Assembly (NCBI RefSeq): GCF_046719735.1
Contig: NZ_JAUTWQ010000001.1
Location: 372,001-436,000 of the forward strand
Length of the DNA: 64,000 nucleotides
Reading direction: 5' to 3'
Source: Halobacillus_B rhizosphaerae
GTDB lineage: Bacteria > Bacillota > Bacilli > Bacillales > Halobacillaceae
Shown: positions 1 to 7,576 of the stretch, piece after piece
Numbering within the stretch: position 1 is the first letter of the stretch
How the letters are laid out: every line of letters starts with the position of its first letter
The notes under the pieces: model-generated
Database searches by the model: none
Told to the model about the DNA's origin: nothing
What the model saw: only the letters and a program-made list of their open reading frames with translations
Translations under genes and position numbers: made by a program

Positions 1-13
1 ATCGCCCATTTGA
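1..13 (+). CDS. spoIIIAA: possible 3' end of spoIIIAA (partial)
   Basis: A reading frame enters from the left edge and stops with TGA at 11-13, just before the ribosome binding site of spoIIIAB. In Bacillaceae spoIIIAA, the secretion-ATPase-like gene, precedes spoIIIAB directly, so these few codons are probably its tail. Another frame stops at 24-26, so the assignment rests on gene order alone. Confidence 0.3.
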
Positions 14-28
14 AAGGGAGGTCTAGTC

Positions 29-538
29 GTGCAATGGATCGGAGCCATTATCATTTTAACGGTAACAACGTGGGCAGGTTTTGATGCGGCTGCCAAATTT
101 AAAAACAGGCCAGGGCATATTAGACAATGGAAAAATGCTCTTCAAATGATAGAGGCCGAGATGGTTTATGGTCAATCTTCACTTAAAGAAGTCTGCGAAA
201 GTATTTCCAAAAACCTCCCAGCACCTATCAGAAATTTTTTCTTAAATTTGGTGGAGGACAAACAGCCGTGTGCAGACTTTTCGGTGTTGTGGTCCACCCA
301 ATTAAATAAGCATTGGCCGCAGAATGCTCTAACAAAAAATGAACTTGAAATTCTTCAGCAATTTGGTAGTACTCTCGGCCAGCATGACTTGGTTCAGCAG
401 CAAAAGCAAATACAATTAACGCTTCACCACTTGGATCGAGAGTTGAGTGAAGCTATGGACGTTTGTGATCAGTATCAGCGATTAGCCAGAGGGATCGGGG
501 TGTTGAGCGGTTTGCTGGTGATCATTCTAATTATGTAG
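29..538 (+). CDS. spoIIIAB: stage III sporulation protein AB
   Basis: This is the second gene of the spoIIIA operon, which builds the channel linking mother cell and forespore after engulfment. The 169-residue product has an N-terminal membrane segment (about residues 3-20), a soluble helical middle and a C-terminal membrane segment (about 152-168), as in the family. The start is GTG, preceded by AAAGGGAGG at 13-21. spoIIIAC follows after 17 bases. The operon is normally transcribed by mother-cell sigma-E, but its promoter would lie upstream of the window. Confidence 0.93.
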   Translation: MQWIGAIIILTVTTWAGFDAAAKFKNRPGHIRQWKNALQMIEAEMVYGQSSLKEVCESISKNLPAPIRNFFLNLVEDKQPCADFSVLWSTQLNKHWPQNALTKNELEILQQFGSTLGQHDLVQQQKQIQLTLHHLDRELSEAMDVCDQYQRLARGIGVLSGLLVIILIM

Positions 539-555
539 AAGGAGGAAGGAACATT

Positions 556-762
556 GTGCTTGAGGATGCATCCATTTTATTTCAAATTGCCGGTATCGGA
601 ATTATAGTAGCGATGATTCACAGTATTTTAAAGCAGATGGGAAAAGAAGAAATTGCCCAAGTGGTAACTTTAACAGGTTTTATCATCGTCCTGTTTATTG
701 TTCTGCACAGGCTGGCAGAGCTATTTTCTCAAATAAAATCCGTTTTCCTCTATCAAGGATAG
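556..762 (+). CDS. spoIIIAC: stage III sporulation protein AC
   Basis: This is a 68-residue membrane protein with two hydrophobic helices and the family's conserved middle (an ILKQ motif followed by a charged stretch). It starts with GTG after a strong GGAGGAAGG at 541-549. SpoIIIAC belongs to the membrane base of the SpoIIIA-SpoIIQ complex. Its length and position between spoIIIAB and spoIIIAD match the Bacillus operon exactly. Confidence 0.93.
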   Translation: MLEDASILFQIAGIGIIVAMIHSILKQMGKEEIAQVVTLTGFIIVLFIVLHRLAELFSQIKSVFLYQG

Positions 763-768
763 CCGCTA

Positions 769-1167
769 ATGAATATTATTCAAATTGTTTCTCTTGGGCT
801 GGTTGCAGCATTACTCATCATTTTGTTGAAGGAACAAAAGTCTTCAGCTGCTTTTCTGCTGTTGATCTTCACAGTGATTATTATATTTATGACCATATTG
901 GATCAAGTGAAACATATTTTTACGCTTTTATCTTACATGGCGGAAAAGGCAAATATTGAACCTGTCTATTTCAAAACCATTTTGAAAATTATCGGCATCG
1001 CCTACATTGCAGAATTTGGGGCTCAATTAATTCGAGATGCCGGCCTTGGTTCACTTGCTTCGAAAGTTGAACTGGCTGGTAAATTATTTATCTTAATGTT
1101 GGCGATCCCTATCTTTACAGCAGTTATCGAAACCATCCTAAACTTTATACCTGGCCACGCGGGATAA
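769..1167 (+). CDS. spoIIIAD: stage III sporulation protein AD
   Basis: This 132-residue integral membrane protein has about four hydrophobic helices. The central region around residues 60-90, with a KIIGIAYIAEFGAQLIRDAG-type sequence, is a SpoIIIAC/AD signature. It begins six bases after the spoIIIAC stop, consistent with translational coupling. The protein is a polytopic part of the mother-cell export apparatus; its individual role is not settled. Confidence 0.93.
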   Translation: MNIIQIVSLGLVAALLIILLKEQKSSAAFLLLIFTVIIIFMTILDQVKHIFTLLSYMAEKANIEPVYFKTILKIIGIAYIAEFGAQLIRDAGLGSLASKVELAGKLFILMLAIPIFTAVIETILNFIPGHAG

Positions 1168-1183
1168 GATAGTGAGGTATCTA

Positions 1184-2347
1184 ATGAAATCTATAACCTT
1201 TCTTATCTGTATATGTATTGGAATTCTTTGTTTCCCTATTCTTGTATCAGCGTCCACTGAAATGAGCCCAGCTCCTTCCCTGATGGATCATGTCTCTACT
1301 CAGGAATTAGAGCAGAGCTGGGATCAATTAAATAGTCAATATGGGGACTATCTCCCAACATTTAATATGAATAATTTCAGGGATTTCATCACTTCCGAAA
1401 CCCCGTTGGAATCCTCCGACTGGCTTTCAGGAATCACAAAATTTTTCTTTCATGAGCTTCTCTTAAATGGAAAGTTATTAGCGTCCTTGCTATTTCTCAC
1501 TTTGTTCAGTACATTGCTTCAATCCATTCAATCATCATTTGAAAATACAGTAGTGAGCAAAATTGCTTATATGGTTATCTACCTGGTTCTGCTCACACTC
1601 GCCTTAGAAAGTTTCCACCAGGTGATTAATTATACGATGGATACTATAGATCGTATGAGCAGCTTCATGATCGGCCTGCTGCCTTTACTTCTAGGAATCA
1701 TGGCTTCTTTTAGTCACTTAATGTCCATCTCATTTTTTCACCCGATTATCGTAGCTCTTGTTCAATCAAGTGGCTTGCTTGTGAAATATCTTTTAATCCC
1801 GCTATTCTCAGCATCAGCCCTTTTACTTATAGTCGGATCGCTAAACAGTTCCTATAAAGTCGATCAATTGGCGGATCTGTTAAGAAAAACCGGGTTAGCA
1901 GTAATGGGAATTTTTTTGACTATATTTCTTGGGGTGATTTCTGTTCAAGGGACAGTAACAGCTGTGCAGGATGGGGTAACTATGAAAACTGCCAGATTTG
2001 TGACGGGGAATTTCGTTCCAGTCGTCGGACGCTTATTTACAGACGCTACAGATACCATTCTTGGAGCGTCACTCGTTCTAAAAAACACTCTGGGGATTGC
2101 AGGGGTAGTGATTCTTCTTGGAATTGCTATTTTCCCTGCAATAAAGGTCTTTGCTATAGCAATTATCTATAAGCTGGCAGCTGCCCTCCTGCAGCCTCTG
2201 GGCGACGGTCCGATCATTCATGCCATGGGTGTAATCAGCCGTCACATCATGTATATCTTTGCAGCACTATTAATGGTTTCTATGATGTTTTTTCTAGTAA
2301 TCGTAATTATGGTAGCCGCTAGTAACATAACGATGATGGTTCGATAA
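1184..2347 (+). CDS. spoIIIAE: stage III sporulation protein AE
   Basis: This is the large polytopic member of the SpoIIIA complex. The ATG at 1184 is preferred to the in-frame GTG at 1172 because AGTGAGG at 1171-1177 is correctly spaced for it. The resulting 387-residue product begins with a signal-peptide-like hydrophobic stretch ending near a VSAS sequence. A polar extracytoplasmic region follows (about 25-100), then about seven membrane helices. SpoIIIAE resembles a permease or scaffold subunit of the specialised secretion complex. It is separated from spoIIIAF by 11 bases. Confidence 0.92.
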   Translation: MKSITFLICICIGILCFPILVSASTEMSPAPSLMDHVSTQELEQSWDQLNSQYGDYLPTFNMNNFRDFITSETPLESSDWLSGITKFFFHELLLNGKLLASLLFLTLFSTLLQSIQSSFENTVVSKIAYMVIYLVLLTLALESFHQVINYTMDTIDRMSSFMIGLLPLLLGIMASFSHLMSISFFHPIIVALVQSSGLLVKYLLIPLFSASALLLIVGSLNSSYKVDQLADLLRKTGLAVMGIFLTIFLGVISVQGTVTAVQDGVTMKTARFVTGNFVPVVGRLFTDATDTILGASLVLKNTLGIAGVVILLGIAIFPAIKVFAIAIIYKLAAALLQPLGDGPIIHAMGVISRHIMYIFAALLMVSMMFFLVIVIMVAASNITMMVR

Positions 2348-2358
2348 GGGTGTGAAAG

Positions 2359-2964
2359 ATGAATTTTTTCACTGAATATATTACACGAATAGTCTTGTAT
2401 TTATTGTTGGCTATGGTATCAGATGCACTATTGCCTTCAGGCACGATGAAGAAATACGCGCGTTTAGTCATGTCTATCCTGCTTCTGCTAATTTTTATTG
2501 GGCCTTTACTGCAGATTCTGAAAGTGGATCCTAATCAGATGATTCAACAGGCAGAGAATAAAATGAAGCAGCAAGTGAATGAAGAAGAATTAGATCAAAC
2601 CATTGAATCTAAGAAAAATGAAATACTTGAGGGACAAGATGCATATAAATTAGAACAGGTTAAACAAGCTTTGTCCCAAGAAATAAAGAAGCCATTAAAG
2701 AATGAATGGAAGCTAAACCTAAAAGATATAGACATGACTTTCCTAAAGGAACCTTATCAGTTAGACACTCTGGACAAGCTCATTCTTACCTTAGCTCCTG
2801 CCCAAGATAAAAATACTGTAGAAGATATTGATATTTCGGTAACTGAAAAATCTCAAAAACCAGATTTAGAGAGAGAAAGTGAGGAAGTAAACAGCTGGCT
2901 GCAGAAGCACTTGGATCTTAACCAAGATCAAATTGAAATCCGCTGGGAGGAAGAGGATGAATAA
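2359..2964 (+). CDS. spoIIIAF: stage III sporulation protein AF
   Basis: The 201-residue product has two N-terminal membrane helices (about residues 9-27 and 36-52) and a soluble, charge-rich C-terminal domain. In this family that domain has a ring-building-motif-like fold facing the intermembrane space. The last eight bases overlap the start of spoIIIAG in an ATGAATAA arrangement, which indicates translational coupling. Confidence 0.92.
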   Translation: MNFFTEYITRIVLYLLLAMVSDALLPSGTMKKYARLVMSILLLLIFIGPLLQILKVDPNQMIQQAENKMKQQVNEEELDQTIESKKNEILEGQDAYKLEQVKQALSQEIKKPLKNEWKLNLKDIDMTFLKEPYQLDTLDKLILTLAPAQDKNTVEDIDISVTEKSQKPDLERESEEVNSWLQKHLDLNQDQIEIRWEEEDE

Positions 2965-3574
2965 ATGGTGGAATAAGCTTTTTAACCCATTGTCTTCTAA
3001 AGAAGGGAGAAAAATAAATAAAACAAAATATATTATTGGACTGGGCCTAATTGGTGTACTGCTCATTTTAACAAGCAGTATGTTTAAACCAAATAATGAT
3101 AAACCTGTCCCCAATAATGCAGCGGTGGAAAGTCAGTCTCAATCCAATGCTGTTCAAGCATCGGAAACGACTGACTCAATAAGCCAGCTGGAATCTGAGT
3201 ATGAGAAACAATTGAAACCACTTTTAGAAAACATAGAAGGGGTTAGTGATGTGGACATCATGATTAATTTATCGGCCACACAAGAGAAAGTTTACGACAA
3301 GAACTTGATCATTGGGAAGCAGACAACAAAAGAAACGGATAAGAATGGAGGGGAAAGAGAAATAGAGGATTATTCAAAAGAAGAACAGCTCGTACTCGTC
3401 CGTCAAGGCGATCGTGAAGTTCCGTTGTTAACAAAAACAGAAAAACCACAAGTCAGCGGGGTCTTCGTTACTGCCAAAGGAGTTGATCAAATGACGGTAA
3501 GAGGATGGGTGGTGGAAGCAATTTCCAGAGTCTTAGATGTACCTAGTCACCGTGTTTCTGTGCTGCCTAAATAA
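2957..3574 (+). CDS. spoIIIAG: stage III sporulation protein AG, ring-forming
   Basis: SpoIIIAG forms a large ring in the space between mother cell and forespore, related in fold to ring proteins of type III secretion. The ATG at 2957 is chosen over the in-frame TTG at 2933 because GGGAGGAAG lies just upstream. The 205-residue protein has a short cytoplasmic N-terminus, one membrane helix (about residues 26-42), a linker of low complexity and a C-terminal ring-building domain beginning near a QLESEYEKQL sequence. The C-terminus (VSVLPK) is typical of the family. Confidence 0.92.
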   Translation: MNKWWNKLFNPLSSKEGRKINKTKYIIGLGLIGVLLILTSSMFKPNNDKPVPNNAAVESQSQSNAVQASETTDSISQLESEYEKQLKPLLENIEGVSDVDIMINLSATQEKVYDKNLIIGKQTTKETDKNGGEREIEDYSKEEQLVLVRQGDREVPLLTKTEKPQVSGVFVTAKGVDQMTVRGWVVEAISRVLDVPSHRVSVLPK

Positions 3575-3589
3575 TAAGGAGGGATTTTA

Positions 3590-4141
3590 ATGATAAAAAA
3601 ACAGACAGTCTGGCTATTAACAATGCTGAGTTTATTAATTGTATTGAGTGTGTATTATATGACCTCACCTGATAATGGGGAAATGGCATTTATTCAAGAT
3701 AGTCAATTAACAGATAAGAGTGGAGAGGCACAAGATCAAGCTAACAAAGAAGTTTCAGGAGATGGAACAGTCATTTCACAGCTTTCTCCGGACGAACTAT
3801 TTGCAGCGATTCGTTTGGACAGGGAAAATGAGCGTGACCAATTAGAAGAGCAGCTTTCAGATATGCTAGCTTCAAGCAACTTTACCGCTGAAGAAAAAAA
3901 TGAAGCTATGACTAAACTTGAAACTCTACAGGCAACTAAATCTAAAGAGTCTATTTTAGAAAATACCATTAAAGCGAGTGCTCCTTATGATGATGTGCTT
4001 GTACGTTCTGATGATGATATTGTTCACGTAACAGTCAAAGCAAATGAATTATCTAAATCTGCTACAAACGAAATAATGAAAATGGTGTCAGATGAATTCG
4101 GTCAAACAAGAGTAGATGTAAAGTTCCAGCCTCAAGGATAA
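3590..4141 (+). CDS. spoIIIAH: stage III sporulation protein AH
   Basis: This is the mother-cell partner of forespore SpoIIQ; the two form the intermembrane zipper and channel. The 183-residue protein has one N-terminal membrane helix (about residues 7-25), an acidic or glutamine-rich linker and a C-terminal domain (about 95-183) of the YscJ/FliF-like type. AAGGAGGGA precedes the ATG at good spacing. A strong terminator follows directly and ends the operon. Confidence 0.93.
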   Translation: MIKKQTVWLLTMLSLLIVLSVYYMTSPDNGEMAFIQDSQLTDKSGEAQDQANKEVSGDGTVISQLSPDELFAAIRLDRENERDQLEEQLSDMLASSNFTAEEKNEAMTKLETLQATKSKESILENTIKASAPYDDVLVRSDDDIVHVTVKANELSKSATNEIMKMVSDEFGQTRVDVKFQPQG

Positions 4142-4150
4142 TGGATATAA

Positions 4151-4186
4151 AACCTCTGATCAGTAATCTGATCAGAGGTTTTTTTG
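4151..4186 (+). terminator. terminator of the spoIIIA operon
   Basis: A near-perfect stem (AACCTCTGATCAG pairing with CTGATCAGAGGTT, short loop TAAT) is followed by a run of seven T residues. It begins ten bases after the spoIIIAH stop. Confidence 0.93.
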
Positions 4187-4509
4187 ATAAGCATAGAAAT
4201 AATGAAAGGGAGAAGGTACAGTAGATTATCATTGTGGAGAAAAATATATCCCCTTATCGGATGCTTGGCTAATACAAGTGGTGTATCCCTTTTTGAACAT
4301 CCAGTTCCAGCTCCCACGCACAAGCGCCATAAGCGAAAACATCCATGGAATGGAAGGTCGCATCCTTTTTGATTTTCCGCTTACATTTAGAGAGAACTGC
4401 AAGCGCTTTTTTGGCGGAAGTTGCAGGTTAGTGTCATTCTGTCGTAGAATGTTAGAAGGAGTGAGCAGTACCAAATTTAAAAGAAATTCTACATAAAGGG
4501 GTGCCCAAC
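4187..4509 (+). promoter_or_regulatory. accB upstream region with likely sigma-A promoter
   Basis: No convincing gene lies in this stretch; short open frames on both strands overlap each other and lack ribosome binding sites. A promoter-like pair, TTGCAG (4421-4426) and TAGAAT (4445-4450) with an 18-base spacer, sits about 60 bases before accB. An accB leader of roughly 50 bases would follow. In B. subtilis the accBC operon is growth-controlled, but no operator can be recognised here by eye. Confidence 0.5.
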
Positions 4510-5013
4510 ATGTTAAAGGTACAAGAAATCCGCGAACTAATTAAACTTATTGATCAATCAAACATTGACGAATTCTGCTATGAAACGAATGGAACTAAAG
4601 TTTCCATGAAGAAGCAGCAAGGACAGATAGTGGCTGAAGCTCCACAATCAACTCCATCAACGCCTGTTCAGTCTAGCGCTGAGCCAAAACAGGAAGCTGT
4701 CCAAGCAACTCAACAGGAGGCTCCAGCTCCAAAACAGGAGGAAGAATCAAAAGAAGACACATCGTCTAAGAGTTATGATGTGGAAATTACTTCTCCAATG
4801 GTCGGGACTTTCTATCAATCTCCATCGCCTGATGAAGATATTTATGTTAAGGAAGGCGATCAAGTCCAGCCTGACAGTGTAGTCTGTATTGTGGAAGCAA
4901 TGAAGCTGTTTAACGAAATAGAAGCGGAAGTTTCTGGGGAAATTGTAGAGATCCTAGTTGAAGACGGTGAGTTAGTCGAATATGGCCAACCACTATTCCG
5001 TGTGAAGTCCTAA
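4510..5013 (+). CDS. accB: biotin carboxyl carrier protein of acetyl-CoA carboxylase
   Basis: The protein carries the biotin that shuttles carboxyl groups between biotin carboxylase (AccC) and carboxyltransferase in the first step of fatty acid synthesis. The ATG at 4510 is chosen because AAGGGGTG lies about eight bases upstream; the in-frame GTG at 4501 falls inside that site. The 167-residue product has the conserved MLK-QEIRELI N-terminus, a Pro/Gln/Glu-rich linker (about 45-85) and a biotinyl domain with the EAMK motif and acceptor Lys132. accC follows 14 bases later. Confidence 0.96.
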   Translation: MLKVQEIRELIKLIDQSNIDEFCYETNGTKVSMKKQQGQIVAEAPQSTPSTPVQSSAEPKQEAVQATQQEAPAPKQEEESKEDTSSKSYDVEITSPMVGTFYQSPSPDEDIYVKEGDQVQPDSVVCIVEAMKLFNEIEAEVSGEIVEILVEDGELVEYGQPLFRVKS

Positions 5014-5027
5014 CGGGGGGTGAGGTA

Positions 5028-6386
5028 GTGATTAAAAAGATATTAATTGCGAATCGAGGAGAAATTGCTGTCCGAGTTATTCGCGCATGCAAAGAAATGG
5101 ATATAGAAACAGTTGCCATTTATTCTGAAGCAGATAAAGAAGCACTTCATGTACAACTGGCTGATGAATCCTATTGCGTAGGACCGACTTTAAGTAAAGA
5201 CAGCTATTTAAATTACACCAATATTATGAGTTTGGCTACCCTCACGGAAATCGATGCGATTCACCCGGGGTATGGCTTTTTATCCGAAAATGCCGAATTC
5301 GCTGAAATGTGCGAGGAGTGCAATATCACTTTTATTGGTCCGTCTTCGTATGCTATTCAAAAGATGGGAACTAAAGACGTGGCTCGTGAAACAATGAGGG
5401 CTGCAGGAGTACCGGTGGTTCCTGGATCTGAAGGAATTATTGAAAATGAAGAAGCAGGACTTGAAATTGCTGAAAAAATCGGCTATCCAGTAATCATCAA
5501 AGCGACAGCAGGCGGAGGAGGAAAAGGCATCCGTGTTGCAAGAGATGAAGAAGATTTAGTCAAAGGCATTCGTGTCACTCAACAGGAAGCTGAAACAGCT
5601 TTTGGCAACCCGGGAGTCTATATTGAAAAATTCATCGAAGATTTCCGTCACGTTGAGATCCAAGTACTTGCTGATAACCATGGTAATGCTGTCCACTTAG
5701 GTGAGCGGGACTGCACTATTCAGCGCAGACTACAAAAGTTAATCGAAGAAACACCTTCTCCTGCCATATCTGAGGAAATGCGTAAAACGATGGGCGATGC
5801 TGCAGTCAAAGCAGCATTGGCTGTGAATTATTCAGGAGCGGGAACCGTTGAGTTTATCTTTGATAAAGAAGAAAACACATTTTACTTTATGGAGATGAAC
5901 ACTCGAATTCAAGTAGAACACCCCGTTACGGAACTCGTAACTGGAGTCGATTTGATTAAAGAACAAATTTTAATTGCTAATAATGAAAAACTTTCTTTTA
6001 AGCAAGAGGAAATTGAATTTGAAGGCTGGGCGATGGAATGCCGCATTAATGCTGAGGATCCTTTTAAGAACTTCCTTCCTTCTGCTGGTCGCATAGATAT
6101 GTATCTTCCGCCAGGCGGATTTGGAGTAAGAGTCGATTCCGCAGCTTATCCAGGGTATATGATTCCTCCCTATTACGATTCCATGGTGGCGAAATTAATC
6201 ACTTATGGCAGAGACCGTAATGAGGCCATTAAACGTATGAAACGCGCACTCGATGAATATGTCATCGAAGGAGTGCACACCACTATTCCTTTCCATCAAC
6301 GAATGATGGAGCATGAAGTTTTTGTTGGTGGGGACTTTAATACAAAATTTTTGGAGAAATATACTATAATGAAAGACGAAGATTAA
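5028..6386 (+). CDS. accC: acetyl-CoA carboxylase, biotin carboxylase subunit
   Basis: This ATP-grasp enzyme carboxylates the biotin on AccB. The 452-residue length is standard. An N-terminal pre-ATP-grasp domain (KKILIANRGEIAVR) is followed by the glycine-rich ATP-binding loop GGGGKGIR near residue 165. The metal and bicarbonate site EMNTRIQVEHPVTE lies near residues 288-301, followed by the C-terminal biotin carboxylase domain. The start is GTG, preceded by GGGGGGTGAGG. It is co-transcribed with accB and probably with the Asp23-family gene that follows after 12 bases. Confidence 0.97.
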   Translation: MIKKILIANRGEIAVRVIRACKEMDIETVAIYSEADKEALHVQLADESYCVGPTLSKDSYLNYTNIMSLATLTEIDAIHPGYGFLSENAEFAEMCEECNITFIGPSSYAIQKMGTKDVARETMRAAGVPVVPGSEGIIENEEAGLEIAEKIGYPVIIKATAGGGGKGIRVARDEEDLVKGIRVTQQEAETAFGNPGVYIEKFIEDFRHVEIQVLADNHGNAVHLGERDCTIQRRLQKLIEETPSPAISEEMRKTMGDAAVKAALAVNYSGAGTVEFIFDKEENTFYFMEMNTRIQVEHPVTELVTGVDLIKEQILIANNEKLSFKQEEIEFEGWAMECRINAEDPFKNFLPSAGRIDMYLPPGGFGVRVDSAAYPGYMIPPYYDSMVAKLITYGRDRNEAIKRMKRALDEYVIEGVHTTIPFHQRMMEHEVFVGGDFNTKFLEKYTIMKDED

Positions 6387-6398
6387 AGGAGTGGTCAA

Positions 6399-6800
6399 AT
6401 GACTGAAAAGCAATTGTTAAACGTGACAGATGGTTCAACGCTTGGCAATGTAGAGATAGCTCCTGAAGTAATTGAAGTAATAGCTGGGATTGCCGTGTCG
6501 GAAGTTGCTGGTGTAGCATCTATGAGAGGTAACTTTGCTTCCGGTGTTGTGGAACGATTGGGAAAGAAAAATCACGGTAAAGGCGTAAAAGTAGAACTGA
6601 CTGAAGAAGGAATACTGATCGATGCCTTTGTGGTGATGGAGTATGGAATTTCCATTCCAGACACAGCGAAGAAAATTCAAGATAATACTAGGCAAGCCCT
6701 GAAGAACATGACAGCATTGGAAATTAAAGAAATCAATGTTCATATTGTCGGGGTTCAAATGGAAGTAAGAGAAGAAGAGTTTGAGAGCGAAGAGCTTTAA
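6399..6800 (+). CDS. yqhY: Asp23/Gls24 family envelope stress response protein (YqhY-like)
   Basis: The 133-residue protein belongs to the Asp23 family, seen in the early PEVIEVIAGIAVSEVAGVASM region and the later DNTRQALKNMTALEI and VNVHIVGV-like segments. In B. subtilis the orthologue YqhY sits in the same place after accC and affects control of acetyl-CoA carboxylase activity. AAAGGAGTGG precedes the ATG. The linkage to accBC is conserved here. A terminator-like hairpin follows. Confidence 0.9.
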   Translation: MTEKQLLNVTDGSTLGNVEIAPEVIEVIAGIAVSEVAGVASMRGNFASGVVERLGKKNHGKGVKVELTEEGILIDAFVVMEYGISIPDTAKKIQDNTRQALKNMTALEIKEINVHIVGVQMEVREEEFESEEL

Positions 6801-6806
6801 AATTCA

Positions 6807-6840
6807 GGCCAGCGGGGGAATCCCTTCTGGTCTTTCTTTG
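6807..6840 (+). terminator. terminator-like hairpin after yqhY
   Basis: GGCCAG...GGG pairs with CCC...CTGGTC (with a G-U pair) and is followed by TTTCTTTG. The T-run is interrupted, so strength is uncertain. Confidence 0.55.
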
Positions 6841-6849
6841 TTATTCAGT

Positions 6850-7075
6850 TGATGAGAGGGTTAACTTTATGGGAGTGACCAGATCTCGTCTTGAAATCCA
6901 TTAGACCCGATTAGCTTGACTATGCTTAGGGTCGACCGGAGCTTGGGTATAGCTATAAGCACAGTAGAGATGCTTAACTCCTTTTGGGTCTGCGAAAGAT
7001 GAAAAGAAAAGGATTAGGGAAGTGTCATAGCTTTTCATCAGGTAAAATGTTATTATTCTAACGGATATGATCGAA
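6850..7075 (+). ncRNA. candidate structured leader RNA or orphan ncRNA upstream of nusB
   Basis: This gap of about 290 bases has no gene but contains several complementary segments. GACCC (6904-6908) pairs with GGGTC (6929-6933), enclosing AGC/GCT. GGAG near 6938 can pair with CTCC near 6980, enclosing a self-complementary TATAGCTATA and an AGCA/TGCT pair. The purine-rich, multi-stem look resembles a structured RNA. I do not recognise a known riboswitch class. It may simply be the nusB promoter and leader. Confidence 0.3.
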
Positions 7076-7089
7076 AAGGAGAATAAGAT

Positions 7090-7467
7090 ATGAAACGACG
7101 ATTAGCACGCGAAAAAGCTTTTCAAGCTTTATTTCAAATAGACAATAGCGAGATTGATGTGGAAGAGGCGATTGAGCATGTAGTGGAAGATTCAGTCCAC
7201 GATGCTTTTCTTGATCAGCTCGTGCATGGAGTAACAAGCTGCCAGGAAGAATTGGACGAGTGGATTGGCAGTCATTTGGTTAACTGGAGCTTTTCCCGTT
7301 TGCCGAAAGTAGAAAAAACAGCCTTGCGGATGGCGGCATATGAAATAAAATTCGCCGAAGATGTCCCTTCTCAAGTGGCAATTAATGAAGCGGTAGAATT
7401 GGCCAAGACCTTTGGAGAAGAGGAATCGGGTAAATTTGTTAACGGGGTTTTATCTAAAATGGTATAA
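7090..7467 (+). CDS. nusB: transcription antitermination factor NusB
   Basis: NusB with NusE (S10) binds boxA RNA and assists rRNA antitermination. The 125-residue, all-helical product starts with the family's KRRLAREKAFQALFQ-type sequence and ends with KTFGEEESGKFVNGVLSKM, both strongly conserved. AAAAGGAG precedes the ATG. In B. subtilis folD follows nusB; here the next gene is xseA after about 110 bases. Confidence 0.96.
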   Translation: MKRRLAREKAFQALFQIDNSEIDVEEAIEHVVEDSVHDAFLDQLVHGVTSCQEELDEWIGSHLVNWSFSRLPKVEKTALRMAAYEIKFAEDVPSQVAINEAVELAKTFGEEESGKFVNGVLSKMV

Positions 7468-7506
7468 CCCCTATGGGTTATATATGGGGAGAATAGTTAG
7501 TGATTT

Positions 7507-7535
7507 AAGCTTGGCTTGAACGCAAGCTTATTCTT
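7507..7535 (+). terminator. weak hairpin between nusB and xseA
   Basis: AAGCTTG (7507-7513) and CAAGCTT (7523-7529) form a stem followed by an interrupted T-rich stretch. A smaller hairpin, ATAACCC/GGGTTAT, lies just after the nusB stop. Either could be a partial terminator or processing site; the region is otherwise empty. Confidence 0.35.
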
Positions 7536-7576
7536 TTGAAATGATAAACGGTTATCGAAAATAAGGAGATTTTATT

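Noticed and set aside
4184..4496. Short overlapping open frames on both strands before accB
   Set aside because: None has a proper ribosome site or recognisable sequence; the accB promoter pair lies inside them.
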